Assembly (NCBI RefSeq): GCF_002234675.1
Contig: NC_019876.2
Coordinates: forward strand, 24,515,371 to 24,579,370
Direction: 5' to 3'
DNA length: 64,000 nt
DNA from: Oryzias latipes
Lineage: Eukaryota > Chordata > Actinopteri > Beloniformes > Adrianichthyidae
Each line of letters begins with the position of its first letter. Position 1 is the first letter of the stretch. The position numbers were made by a program, and so were the translations under genes. The notes under the pieces were generated by a model. The model was not told the DNA's origin, searched no databases, and saw only the letters and a program-made list of their open reading frames with translations. Below, one piece after another: positions 1 to 13,258 of this stretch.

Positions 1-770
1 CTGGAGACTGCTCCTGCCGGTGACCAGAGGGGGAGACAGAGCTCTGACTTCTGTCATTGGGCCAATAGGTTCATTCAGATCATTCTCAACAAAATGCCCA
101 CAAACTTGGAGGTATACTTCAAAACCCACAACATTTTTTTCTTTTTTAATAACAAAATAAGACTCAACTAAAGAGCTACAGCCATCGCACAGATTTGCAG
201 GCTGACCTAGACCACAGCAAGAGTGGTTCTAAAGATTCCTGGGTACAGCACAACCATCATCATCCAGCAGAGTGTTACTCGAATAGACCTGCAGATATAC
301 AGCACATTTTCATACATCTAGGTTTAGAAACTGTTCACAGCTTTGGATAGATGTTGGAATACATATGCCAAAAACCTGGAAGTGAAGTGGATACACAGGA
401 CCTTCAGCACTGAACCATCTAAGCGTACTCCCAGTGGCAGGGTAACATCAGAGCAGACCCATCCAGGCTGGAAACGGAACAGAACTGGAGAAGCAAATGG
501 GAGAGGAGGGTTTCTCATAACTCAGTGGCCTTTCGACTCGCTAAAATAAAGTCTTCTTGATCTCAATAAAAGGTTTTACTGCAACCGTTTCATCGGTGTG
601 TAACCTCACATCCCTCAGAAGAGAAAGGGGGTGTGTTGATGTGGGGGATTCCGATTCGAATCGGTTTGGCTAAAACTCCCTTTTAGTTTGTTATGGGATC
701 CAGACCGGAGCTGGTGACTGCTGGTAACGCCTCCCAGTGGCCCCCTTTAAAATTATGAAGTGATATTTAT
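1..770. other. Unassigned left edge
   Basis: No supported gene. CTCAATAAAAG near 564 followed by TGTGTAACCTCACATCC could be the R region of an old LTR or a 3' end. Frames are short and overlap on both strands. Confidence 0.4.
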
Positions 771-780
771 TCCAAGACAT

Positions 781-1090
781 TGCAAACAAAACTTTCTAAA
801 TAGCAAATGAAAATATTCAATATTTGCTTTCAAAAATTATTTTTTGGTTTTCAAAAATATTTTTTTTGCGTTTTCTACACAAATGTTTTCACATGCATTG
901 TGTCTCATTTCTCTTTTTCTCTATCTTTGATTTTGCTCTCATAAGTTTACATTTAGCAGACATAGCTGCCATCAAACAGCTGCTGATTGGTCTAGATTCT
1001 AACCATCACCATATTTTAACACGGTCTCTGCTACTGAGGCCAAACCAGCCAATGAGTTATATCGCTAGAGGAGACATCACGTGATTCCTC
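781..1090 (-). repeat. Dispersed repeat, copy near the left edge
   Basis: The reverse complement matches 11228-11455 (CTAGACCAATCAGCAGC..GTTTGATGGCA through CACTTAGAAAG..TTGTTT). The part at 1050-1100 (TATCGCTAGAGGAGACA) reappears inverted at 9335-9365. Confidence 0.7.
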
Positions 1091-1099
1091 ATGGGAGGA

Positions 1100-2960
1100 G
1101 AGCACCGCCATCTTGGTGAGGTCAAGTCACTGCTGCAGTGCATGCATGTGAGCACATTCTTTGCAAAATGCCACTTCATTGTGCGGGTTTCAACTGCCAA
1201 AATATGAGAAATTAGTCTACGAAGGAGGAAAGCATAACATTTCACAGGTAGGTACTATATTTTTTTCCTTTTAATGCTGCGGGGGCTTCATTATTAGTAC
1301 ACATGTTGACATGCATGATGCTGCAGAGGCCTGTTGCACAAAAGTAGGATAAGGGATTTAGCCAGGATATCTTGGTGATCCTGGCTCAATTGATCCCCAA
1401 TCCGGTTGCACTAAAGCTGGATAGGGGGCAGGAGGATATGTTATGGTATAAATTACCACGGAGATTTATTCTGTGGAGCTAGCCTGCTCCAGACCAGGCT
1501 AAATTCCAGGATCTATTTAATCGCATCCCTAATGTCAGTCAGCAGTCACCACAAATGGAAACCAATAGTTATTTCACTGCTCACTATACATTGTTATCAC
1601 ATATAACTAGACCCACTGTCATTATTTAAATGTTCGTGATCATTAATTTCAATCATTCTGGATAAATAATGAGTTTTAGATGATGTTGCTATCATTAGAT
1701 AATTTACAGTTTCCCATAGACTATAAGACTATATATAAAATGATAGAATATTAGGGCCGCAGAGGGAAAAAAACACAAGTCATAATATTGCAACCAGTTG
1801 TTTTAAAGGAGGACAGTTGTTAAAATGACAGATGTGGGGCATTTCGTGAAATTGTACTTCAGTATGGTTTCATAAACGAAGACATGCTGATGTGCCAGAA
1901 TATGAAGTATCACATTTTCATAACTATCAAAACTGTAAAAAGAATATGTTGCTTTTCTGCAGAAAGAACCAGCCTCATAAATTTATGACTTTATCCTTTT
2001 TCCTCAGTGGGGCCCTAGTACTCTGTCATATAAACAAATACACATTCCATATGAATATAAAAACACAATGTGTAACATTATGTTCCTTTATTGAATAAGG
2101 ACAAAAAAAGCAGGTAACTACACTCACAAAAAGTCCACTTTGAATGAACATAAAAAAATTATGGAAATGATTTCCACATGATTAGACAGCGTTACTTGAA
2201 CAAAAATGAATAATATTGGTCCTACTTAATATATTTAGGTTGGGTCAACTTAATGTACTTAGGTTCAAACTAATAAATTTAAGTTGATCCAATTTAAATA
2301 CTGCAGTTGGACCCAAATTTAAATTAATATTGTTGCTCACTTTCAAAAGATAAAAGTTGATCCAACTTAATTGAATCACTTCAATTATTCACACCTCATT
2401 AAATTAAGTTTATTAAACTTAAATTTGTTTGACTACCTAACACAATTTATGTGGATATAACTTATTTTTTTGCTTTAATTTTATTTATACATCTGACATT
2501 GGTAATGTTTCCCAAAGTGACCAACAATGGGTCTTTTAATTTTCACATCAAAGACATGAATTACTCAGCAAAGTCCCACATCTCAAGACAGGAGCTGAAA
2601 TAACACAAATTCTGTCTTAAGTATTGTAACATTAACATTTTACCGCACAAGGGGGTTGTTCATCATCCTCTCCCACACTCTAACTCATGGTGCGGTAAAA
2701 AAATAAACATAACAGTTTAAATCACTAGTTAAAACAGAGTAAAACAGCTAGACAATAAAACCCATGGACAAAAACTCACACTTAAACCCAAATCTGCCCA
2801 GATAGACAAAGAAAATGGTATCGCACAATTCCTTGCGATTACTAATGTATCCAATTTAATGGTATCATGTTGGATCAACATGATTGAAATGAGTAACTTT
2901 TAAATGGATTTCTTTTATGTACGATCGACATGATTCATTCACGTAAGATTTACAAACATA
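1100..2960. other. Repeat-rich intergenic stretch
   Basis: 1330-1550 resembles a fish repeat (CCTGTTGCACAAAAGTAGG). 2220-2460 carries repeated AAGTTGATCCAACTTAA-like motifs. 2637-2703 is an inverted repeat (TTTTACCGCAC/GTGCGGTAAAA). No gene seen. Confidence 0.45.
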
Positions 2961-2969
2961 AAATTTTCT

Positions 2970-4170
2970 TCTCTGGGTGCCGGCGGTGCTCTCTCCGCGC
3001 AGGGAGGGGGTTCACATTACACCTGAGCCGGGGGTGTTCGTGTCCCTGGGGGGTGGCTTGTGGTCCTTGCCCCTGAGCGCTGGGCCCCGTCAAATTTCCA
3101 GCTGTGGCCGAGCCTGGTCGGGCCATATTTACAACACCCCTTGTGGGCGCCCTTTTTTCCCCGGGGTTCCCCCCTCCTGGGCGGGGGCGGCGGGCCCCGG
3201 CCTTGCTCCTCCCTGGACCAACCGTGGGCTGGGTGGGTGGCTGCCTGGAGTGCGGAGCGGGTCTCCCTTGGGGGGTCCTGGCATGTACCTGGGGTTGGGG
3301 CGGGGGGATGCCCGGAACTCCTGGGTGGTGATGGGGTGCTCGTCTGGGGCTGTGGGCGTCCTTCTCCGGTGGGGCCCTGCGTTGGGCTCTCCCGGCGCGG
3401 CGGGGGGGCTGGTTGGGCTGGGGCGGCGCTCTCTTTCCCTCCGTGCCTCCCTGCTCTCTGGCTCTGGGGGCCTCGCGGCGGTCCTGCTGGCCCTGGCCTG
3501 GGTGGCGGTCTGCCTGCTTACGTGTGGCGTTGGAGGGATTCCGGCTGCCGATGCTGCTGCGGCGGGGGTCTTGGGGTTGGGATGGCTGGGCACTCTCCCT
3601 CCTTCTTTCACATTCTACCATCCATTTTAGAAGAACATAAAACCTCACCTGAGCACAGGTGTTAGCTCACCTTTGCACTAACAGTTTGCATGATTGAATG
3701 ACTGAAATATTTCACACTAGTTGGTTTTAAGGCATAAGTATGCGTGTGAACACTATCTGTTTTGTGTATATGTTGACATGTGGACATTTTTGCAGCCAGC
3801 AGGTGTGTTGATAACATTTGAGTGTGTGTGTGGACAGGCCTTCCCCTTTTGTACTACATTTGAACCTTACCGTAATGATAAACAACCAGTAAACTTGTTG
3901 CTGTCTCTAACGTCCCTCTCTCTTCTTCCCTTCTCTCCTTTTCCGTCCGGTCCAACACCCAAGATTTTCAAACATGGTTGAAATTAATAAAGTTTGGCCT
4001 CAACTACAAAAGGGGTTTATTCAGACATACCTCTGGTTTGTATGAAGAATAATAACCCCTATTGTTAAAGTAAAATATGTCCAACACAAGAGGCCCTCAG
4101 CTCTCATCTGCCTGCCCAGCTGTTGGACAGGACAAGTTTAAAAAAAAAATAAAAAAATTATTTGCCAGGT
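2970..4170 (+). mobile_element. 5'-truncated copy of the GC-rich retroposon
   Basis: From GGCGGTGCTCTCTCCGCG near 2980 to GGACAGGACAAGTTT plus an A-rich tail at 4140-4165 the sequence parallels 35300-36575. The first 2.3 kb or so of the longer copy is missing, typical of LINE-type 5' truncation. The frames of 160-232 codons here, on either strand, are composition artefacts. A clear target duplication was not found. Confidence 0.8.
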
Positions 4171-4229
4171 GGAAGCCTCAAATTTAGAATGTTCTAAGTT
4201 TGTATCATAGTCTGAGATGGAGCTCGAAT

Positions 4230-4600
4230 TTGGTTTCTTAAGCTCATTTATGTATGAAGTATGCCAATGAAGCATAGTAATTGTGGCTTTGAACTCGTTC
4301 TTAATATTTAGATGGAACTTCGACTAAATGAATGTTTCTTGAGCGCGTATAATGGTATGCCAAATGGAAGTAAACTTCATGGCAGTTAAGCTTGTTGTAG
4401 TACTGTTGTTGGAAGCTTCGAAATAATGGATGTTACTAAGCTCATATAAATAGTATGCCAAATGGAGGGTTTATGGCGTTGAGCCTGTTGATAGTTTTGA
4501 TGGAAACTTCGAATAATGGATGTTACTTAAGCATGTCATAGGATGCCATCGGAAGCTTTGGATTGGATGTTAAGTCAGTGTCATCATACGGGTTGTTCAT
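4230..4600 (+). repeat. Degenerate ~95-bp tandem repeat
   Basis: The core (T/G)ATGCCAA/ATCGGA recurs at 4260, 4356, 4454 and 4542, with GGAAGCTTCGA and ATGGATGTTACT between. That is four or more units with 88-98 bp spacing. Confidence 0.7.
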
Positions 4601-4745
4601 GGCGGTTCAAATTATAGTTCCTTACAGCGTTTTGCGGATGTGGGCTTACGTTCTAAAAAATCAGGTACAAGTAATTCTTATGTTGGCTCCCCTTTCATTT
4701 CTTTCCCTCTCTCTTTCAGAAAGTATGTTCCCCTAGTGGTTTCCA

Positions 4746-4879
4746 CGAACGGGAGCGGCCCAACAGTCAATGGTGCCGGGTCACACATAGCAGATCCATT
4801 AGATAGCATGTTCCCTTTGTGGCGCTGTACTCGAACGGGAGCGGCCCAACGGTCAATGGTGCCGGGTCACACATAGCAG
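4746..4879 (+). repeat. 48-bp direct repeat, two copies
   Basis: CGAACGGGAGCGGCCCAAC... to CACACATAGCAG occurs at 4746-4793 and 4832-4879 with one mismatch, spacing 86 bp. Confidence 0.9.
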
Positions 4880-4985
4880 TCATACGTGAAAATGGAGTGA
4901 AATGAAATTGGAATGCCGCCGAAAACACACCTCATCTTATTACACACTGACTATACATTTACATTTTCTTCTTCTTGATGATCTT

Positions 4986-5503
4986 GGTGTTGGGGGTTTT
5001 TGTTACCCGAAAGTTTTATGGAAAATTATTTTATGGAATTGAACGGAGCCTTATGCCAAAACGAAAGAAGTGAATGCCAACTTAAAGAATTTGAATATTA
5101 AGTATGTGGAAATAAATATTTTTTACTGCAAGAGTTGTCTGACAGAAATAAGCGACCCGTCGCAATTTCTGGAAGGCACACTCGGCAGTGTTTTACAGGT
5201 TAGTGATAGGGCATTTCAGTTAATTAACTCACCTGATCAGCGTCCTATTTAAGCCAGGTGCGCAGTTGTTCATTCTCTTTCCCTTCAGCGCTCATTCGTC
5301 GCCCCTCCCTCCTCCCCGGCTTCCACCTGTCGGCTCCGTTAAGGGGGTTTTTGTTACCCGAAAGTTTTATGGAAAATTATATTATGGAATTGAACGGAGC
5401 CTTATGCCAAAACGAAACATGTAAATGCCAACTTAAAGAATGTGTATTTTAAGTATGTGGAAATAAATATTTCTTACTGCAAGAGTTGTCTGACAGAAAC
5501 GCA
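4986..5503 (+). repeat. ~165-bp direct repeats around a promoter-like segment
   Basis: GGGGGTTTTTGTTACCCGAA... through TTGTCTGACAGAAA occurs at 4986-5150 and 5342-5503 with a few mismatches. The 190 bp between has CTATTTAAG and a CT-rich stretch. Possibly remnants of an LTR element. Confidence 0.65.
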
Positions 5504-6462
5504 AACTTTATTTTGTTAAGCTTATATACAGCATAATAGGATTAGGCTATTATAGTAATATGGATTTATACATTTCTGACTCAGTGACCTTTGAACTGAG
5601 TCAGAACTTTTCTTGCAGATTTCCAATGGATTCAGACTTAAGGACATAGAAGAAAGAGCTAGCCCAGATGGATCACTGTGGTACAAACTAGCAGAATAGT
5701 CTGGCTATGTTGAAAACATTTTGTGGAAACATACCATCTGTGTTACACCAAATTGATCACTCACATGAATCGGTAAATTAAATTAATTCAAATTAATTTT
5801 ATTTATAAAGCACCTTTCATGTCAAACAGACAGCTCAAGGTGCTTTCCATAAAAAACAAAGAAGAATACAATAAAACCAATCCCCACACATGTAATAAAA
5901 TAACTAAATAAGCCCCTTATAATAAAATACACAAAAAACAAGCACAAATACAAGAGAAATGACAGAGCTAAAGAAAAGAGAACCCAGAAGGCGTCGTCCG
6001 CCCTGTCCTCCTGTTGGCCGGGCTGTCAGCATCTATGCAGCACAAGCACAACTCATCCCAAGCACCCCCCGCCCCAGAGACCCCCAACCCCCAGGCCCAG
6101 AGCACCAAACATGGGCGCACCAGGCCCGGCAGCCCGGAGGAACCGGAACAAGAGATGTCAGAGGACAAGCGTGGCCAAAATCTCTTGGAGCCCGAACACT
6201 GACACCCCAGCCAAGGCTGAGAAAACACTCATAAACAGTTTAAAATGTAAAAGTAATAAAATAAGAAAGTTAAAATATAATATATAAATCAGGTAAAATA
6301 TGAAAATATTAATTCAAAGAAATAAGATAAGGTGATTTAGTGCATAAAAAAGTCTAAAATATAAATTATAATAAGTTAAGACATAAAAGGACTAAAAGGC
6401 ATTAAACAAATAAATATGTGATAAAATAGCATGTAAAATATAAGAGCACATTTGAGATCTAA

Positions 6463-7748
6463 TTAACCCTTGTGCTATCCTAGGCATTTTAACATTGGGA
6501 GTTGGGTCATCTAGACCCACGAGACAGTGCTCTGAACCTTTTTTCTTCAATGATTTGTGATCTTCAATGGTATCCATGGATTACCGTATTTTCACAACCA
6601 TAGGGTGCACCGGATGTTAGGGCGCGGTCTCAGTCACTGAGGATTTTCCGTCTTTGACACATACAAAAGGCGCGCGCACGTTAACGCCCCGTTCAGAACC
6701 TCAGCGCTTCTAGAGTGGGTTAATAAAAAATCCAGTCTCTGTTTTTTTTAGAGGAAACATTTTATTTTGTTACTGTTCTCCCTAACTGAATAACACAAAC
6801 CGAGTGGTCACTCACTTGCGCGCTTCTGTTTCCCTTCCTCCTTATCCTACACAAGTGGCGCTAAAGACACACAGCACAGACACAGAGGTACGCAGCGCGT
6901 GCCATTACGTCTCTTTTCTTCCTTTCTCTCGTCCAATCAGAGCACGAGAAATCATCTGCCTTCCGGTTCATGCAAAGTGGCTTCCTTTTCATGCAAAGTG
7001 CCTTCCTTTTCATGCAAAGTCACTTCCGTTTCATGCATACTCCTCTCTCGCACGCACATATATACTTTTCCTCACACGCACATATGTACTTGTCTTTCAC
7101 ATACATATATTCTTTTTTAAGAGAACAATGAGAGTGAGAATGTATGTATGTGGAAAGTAATGTATATGCATGCGAGACAGAGAATATATCGATGCGCAAG
7201 TGAGAATACATATATGTGCAAGTGAGAATATATGTATGTGCATGTGAGAATATATGTATGCGTAAGAGAATATATGTATGCGAAACAGAGTATATATGAC
7301 TGTGAGAGCAAGAATGTATGAATGTGAATGGTTCAGAATAAATAATGTCTTATACGGCCCCTCATAGACTTGTGCCAGTCTGTCTCTGCATTTCTCCTAT
7401 GCGCTAGCGAAAACAGCAGCTTAAAGCAGTGGGCAAGCTGCTTTTCTGCTTACTCCTCCTGTACTGAAATGGTTGAGGATTATGAGGTAGAAGGAGCATA
7501 GAAGCCTTTAAAAAGTAGATAGTTGCACTGCAGTTAGGTTCCACTTGGCCTTTACGTCTCTCTCCCTTCCTCCTTCCATCTTCTTCTACGACCCACAACT
7601 ACACGTTAGGCGCACCGGCTCATAGGGCGCCCCCTGCTGGCGGAAGAAAATGTATGACTTTTCTTCTTTCCACCTTTCCACCTTTGTCATGGTAGGGAGA
7701 ACACGTCAATGTAAGGGTGGGGGTCATCTAAGATAGCAAAAGGGTTAA
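6463..7748. mobile_element. TTAA-flanked MITE split by another insertion
   Basis: The left end TTAACCCTTGTGCTATCCTAG (6463 on) and the right end ATAGCAAAAGGGTTAA (to 7748) match the termini of the intact MITEs at 56171 and 61324. The two halves (6463-6585 and about 7656-7748) enclose 1.07 kb of other sequence. Confidence 0.8.
6586..7655. mobile_element. Insertion within the MITE, with a half copy of the hairpin transposon
   Basis: The left end has CATAGGGTGCACCGG and the right end GGCGCACCGGCTCATAGG. These inverted motifs suggest a DNA transposon end pair of unidentified family. Inside, 6930-7372 matches the right half of the 21146-23162 transposon, ending CTTATACGGCCCCTCATAG. Confidence 0.55.
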
Positions 7749-8545
7749 AAGGTGAGTTAAATAGATAAGTCTTTAATTTCTTTTTAAAAACCTCAACAGT
7801 GGATGAGGCCCTCACATCCTCAGGCAGGCTGTTCCACAGACGAGGTCCGTAGTGTCTAAACGAGGCCTCGCCATGGATTTTTGTCTTGACTCTAGGGACC
7901 CTCAGCAAGCCTGAGCCTGAGGATCTAAGGGCTCTGGGAGGTTCATAAGATAAAAGCAATTCTGATATAAAAGAAGGACCAACACCATGGACACTCTTAA
8001 AAACTATTAAAAGAATCTTAAAATCCTGAAGCTGACAGGGAGCCCGTGCAGAGATTTTAAGATTGGTGTAATGTGCTCCCTCTTCCTGGTTCTCGTTAAA
8101 AGGCGTGCAGCAGAGTTCTGGACTAGCTGCAGTTAAGAGTGGTTTATTTACCTCAGAAAAGGGGGCATTACAGTAATATAATCTTGATGAAATAAAAGCA
8201 TGGATTAAGATTTCAGCACTGGCTCTAGAGAGAAAGGGTCTCACTCGGGCGATATTTCTAAGATGGTAAAATGCAGTCTTGGTTACTTGATTGACGTGTT
8301 TTCAAAGCTAAGATCTAGAATCACACCAAAGTTCCTTACTGTATCACATATGTTCATAAAGTGGGTTGACAGATAAAATTGGACCCTATCTCTCTCAGCT
8401 TCAGAACCGATAACTAAGACTTCAGTTTTGTCCTGATCGAGCTGCAAAAGGTTCTCTCCCATCCACATTTCAATATCTAAAATACAGTTTAAAAGGCTGT
8501 CCAGGGGTCCAGTGTCATCAGGAAACACAGCTACATAGTACAGTA

Positions 8546-9232
<687 letters not shown>

Positions 9233-9261
9233 TAAGCTACTTAGATGCCACTAAAGGCTAT

Positions 9262-11625
9262 AGAAAACATTGCCACGTGGGCACCGACGACCTCACCAAG
9301 ATGGCGTCGCGCTCCGCCTCCTTTGGCCAGGCTTCCCAGGCAGGTGTGTCTCCTCTAGCGATATAACTCATTGGAACCAGCTCTTTTTCAGTTTAGTCCC
9401 TTTGGCTGAAGAACAATTCATTTTTCATCATTTTAAAAATACTTCATACTTTACTTCTTTTTATTTTTTAGCATTGATTCTTTTTTATTCAGTCAGATTT
9501 GTGAATTTATGGCTGAGGATTTCCTGAAGCTGTAAAGTTTATCTGCTGACATTACTCTAAATCAACAAGTCTGTGTGGAATCTGTGAATCCTCCGGAGAA
9601 AAATATTGGTAACAATTTTGATTTTCTTCAAGATCTGTTTGTCGAAACAAAACAAAAAAACAAACAAAAAAAGATTTAAATCATATGTTGTTTAATGCAG
9701 CACAAGTGTTTTGGAATAGATTAACATTAACAGCAGTAATAAGCTAAAGAATGACGGCTCACAATGACGGCTCACCAAAGTAGAATTAATGTATTTAGCA
9801 GAAGAGGCATTTTTAACCTTTGTGTTAATTTTCACAGGGTGTCTTATTTTTTAGAACTTGTGTGTTTTTGTCTAAAGTAAAAAAGAAAAAGAAAATTATT
9901 CATAAAAAAAACCTATACAAGATGCCCTGTTTGATTTTATTTTTGTGGCTTTGCTGCTCCTTCTGGGTTTTACTCTCAGAGAAACGGGCCAGAATGTTTG
10001 AAGACTACAGATTCCCGTTCAAACAGAAACGACACAAATTCCAAAGTCCATGTCTGCCTCCATGCACCGTCAATATGAAACAGAGACACCTGATTGGTTA
10101 CAATCTAGACCAGGGGTCGGGAACCTTTTTGGCCAAGAGAGCCATAAACGCCACATATTTTTAATTGTAATTTTGAAAGAGCCATACAATAATGTGGTGT
10201 CTCTTTCCCACACTGAGGCACGGAGACTTAACCTCTTTTAAGGTTCTTTATTCTGGTTACTGCACACCGCAACAAACGCCGTAAAATTAATTCAGCAACT
10301 CCTGAATCTCTCCCGCTTAGATGAGAGCGCTTCTCCCAACTTTATATTCCCCCTCTCCCGCGTCAGCCCTCCCATTTCCCTTATTCCGCCCATAGCTGAA
10401 CCCCATTGGTCCAAACTACCTAACAACAGGCTGAGCGACAGAACTGAGAGCCAATCAGATCTCTGCTTGATGCGTTCATGGAACTCCAGAACTTTTAACG
10501 CGGCCCACCAGCCACCCAGCCCAACTCAGTCAGTCCGCGACAATATGTTTAAAACTAAATATACAAATGAATGTGTGCATTTGATGTAATTTCAACACTT
10601 TCAAAGTACAAGTCTGTGGATTCTGTTTAATAACATCGTTATGCTGTTGCTAATAAATGATGAGTATTTCTCGTGGTGGTTTTGCTGATGGTCTAGTCTG
10701 GTTGATACGTGGTGAGTTTCTGCTTCATGCAGGCGTTGAGACTTTAAACGTGATCTTAGGTTGGTATGAATGTACTTTAGATGTGAGACAGACTGCTCAC
10801 ATGCAGACGTGGAGCCAAACACACACTCACACGCTGCAGTGAGGGACGGGTAGCGGGTTTTACGTTTTTACAATCCCTGCGCGATTCACCTGCTGCCGGT
10901 CCCCACAACCCCTCACCCCCACCCTCTGCTTTCTTCTTCACACCTCCCGTCCCCGCAACTGAAAGAGCGCGCAGTATTAGGCACGGCAATTCACAGGTTT
11001 CCAGCTGGTACAAACTCTGAGAAAAATTAGATAATAGTAAACTGATATGCGGTGCAGATTTTTCTCCCCAAGCACCGATACTACTGCGCGCCTCTGGCAT
11101 CGCATCGCGCACGAGAATGACTGGTCTAATGAAAAAAAAAAGTATAATTAAAGATTTGTCTGCGAGCCACATGTGACCATCAAAAGAGCCATATATGGCT
11201 CGCGAGCCATAGGTTCCCGACCCCTGATCTAGACCAATCAGCAGCCGTTTGATGGCACCAACAGTATGTCATGCTGAACTGAAACTTATGAGATCAAAAT
11301 CAGAGATAGGGAAAAAGCGAGATGAGACACAACGCATGTAATAACATCTGTGTTGCAAACGCAAAAAAATTTTTTGAAAGCGAAAAAAAAAAGTTCCTTT
11401 AAAGCAAATATTATTTATTTTCATTTGCCACTTAGAAAGCTTTGTTTACAATGTCTTGGCATACATATCACTTCATTTAAAACAAGTGGCCTTAAATTAT
11501 TGCAACAAAAAAAGATATGCTGTATAGATACATACACTTGGATTTATATCAGTTTGAAATAAAAAATAAAGAGCTTTACATTTCATCAAAAATGTTATGT
11601 AATGTTTTCTTTTTTGCCTCATTGG
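9262..11625 (+). repeat. Dispersed repeat copy interrupted by the hAT element
   Basis: 9335-9365 and 11228-11625 are the outer parts of the family also seen at 781-1090. The hAT transposon sits inside. The end at 11436-11625 (AGAAAGCTTTGTTTACAATG onward) is shared with 36576-36775 at the palindrome centre. No coding region is seen between 9370 and 10100. Confidence 0.6.
10111..11226. mobile_element. Non-autonomous hAT transposon
   Basis: The ends are CAGGGGTCGGGAACC and GGTTCCCGACCCCTG, a perfect 15-bp terminal inverted repeat of the Charlie/hAT type, flanked by the exact 8-bp duplication ATCTAGAC (10103-10110 and 11227-11234). The 1116-bp interior has no transposase. It sits inside another dispersed repeat. 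Confidence 0.92.
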
Positions 11626-13215
11626 CTTATTGTTCTGCTTCAGGCATTTGGATTTTTTTCTGCTGTCATGAGGCAGCTTCATGTTTATGCTCATCACTCA
11701 TTTATAGAGCTTTACTTGACTGTCATGTAGGCCAGCAGGTGGCAGTAGTGAACCAGAACAGTGTTTTTGGAGCCTAATATTTACACAGCTGCATTTTCAG
11801 CTGTTCATGACAATATCTAAATGTTTCTTTTAAATAACATTATAAGAAAAAAAGCTCAAACACAGTGAATGTGGACTGGATATTCGTTTCTAAAAGGGAA
11901 TCTGTCTCTGGTAAATTCAGATACATGAAACTAGAACTTTAGTAAAACATTTAACAAATACATTATTTATAGTGTGAGTATTGTCTGGTTTTTATTTGTT
12001 TGATTTCAGTTTTGCTTTCTCAAAGCTTCGTTCAAGTCTCGCTGTACCATGCCAAGCCATGCTTCTTCTTAAGGAGGGTTGCCGGGGCCGCTCCTCTTAG
12101 AGTTTTCTTTTATCTTTGTCAGATTATGTTTGTTTATTTCTCCATTCTGTAACTGTTTTTTCATGTATTTCTGGGTTTTCATGTCAAATGGTCAAACATG
12201 CTTCATAAGTTTATGTTTATTAGAGAATCTAAATTGTCCCGATGTGTTGATGTGAGTGTGTGGTTGTGCGTTCTTGCAGTTTGGCCAAACAGAATCAAGT
12301 ATTTACACGGACCATGGTATCATTTCTGATATGTACACTTCGTCGGCCATTAACCCTTACGTAACTTACATTCACATAACAAATACTTCACTATACATTT
12401 ACAGATACATTTCCCGACAATGGTACATTCCATTTTTATGACAATGGTACAATCCATTTTTATGACAATGGTACATTCCATTTTCATAACGTCCCTTAAG
12501 GGCGGCCGAAAAAGCCTAAAGGGAGGGAAGGACAGACCTTTGCTCCACTGAAGATCCAAAGTCCCACAGCAGCAACACAGGTCAAACCCCCGTATGGGTG
12601 CATGTGACTACGGCTTAATGTGTTAGAGAGAACAGCTTTGATAAAGTCACAGTGTACTGACCACACCAGCTGATGATTAACAGACCACTCCCAGAAACAG
12701 ATTTTTGTGTTGAAGTTTGGTTAACCTGTAAGTTAAAAGACACAAACTTCTGTGATATATTTGCTTTTGTCTTGGATCATATTTTTTAAATGGTAAATAC
12801 TTTAAAATTGTTGACATTTATTATGCAGCGTTGAAACTGTGAGCTACGTTAATGGGACCCACATTTGAATGGACTTAAAATTTCATAAAATGTTAACTTT
12901 GAGAATAAAAGGGACACCGTTTTCCTTCACACTGAAATCAAAGTGTTGGAATGTGCATCACTATTTTTTCCTGTTCTGTCAAAATGGATAACCATGGCTT
13001 GATCCTTGTGGGTAAAATACATTTATATCTAACCCTAATAGTTGATAGTTGATGTTTTTTTTGCTGCCAACATTCTAGTTGGACAGTTTGATGGAAAACC
13101 AGCAGCAGAGTTAATACATGGAAACAAAAATCGGTGTAAAACTTAACAGGACCAATCCCAACATGGCAGAGGAAGTTGAATATTTTCATGTGGATTTAGG
13201 GGCTTTTGATTGCAG
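11626..13215. other. Upstream of ACOX3 copy A
   Basis: Apart from the 24-bp tandem units I see no gene. The ACOX3 promoter and a 5' untranslated exon probably lie here, because an acceptor TTTGATTGCAG ends at 13215, but no core promoter motif is convincing. Confidence 0.4.
12416..12487 (+). repeat. Three 24-bp tandem units
   Basis: GACAATGGTACATTCCATTTTTAT repeats three times with single-base changes. Confidence 0.9.
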
Positions 13216-13258
13216 GTGTCGTCCAGGTGTGTGTCTGAGCTCCTGCATTCTGAAGAAG

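Larger units (their letters stand above)
5775..8545 (-). pseudogene. L2-like LINE relic, interrupted by MITEs
   Basis: The 3' tail at 5790-5850 reads, on the minus strand, AAAGGTGCTTTATAAATAAA. Reverse transcriptase remnants are at 7750-8530: WMGENLLQLDQDKTEVLVIG, SSRLYYCN and LWNSLPEDVRASSTVEVFKKKLKTYL, in several broken frames. 5959-6460 is presumed 3' UTR or inserted sequence. The middle is interrupted by 6463-7748. Confidence 0.8.

Noticed and set aside
2950..3648. Long overlapping frames on both strands (up to 232 codons) in the GC-rich block
   Set aside because: Frames in all phases are open because of skewed G/C composition; translations are Pro/Arg or Gly/Trp rich without domains, and the block is part of a retroposon.
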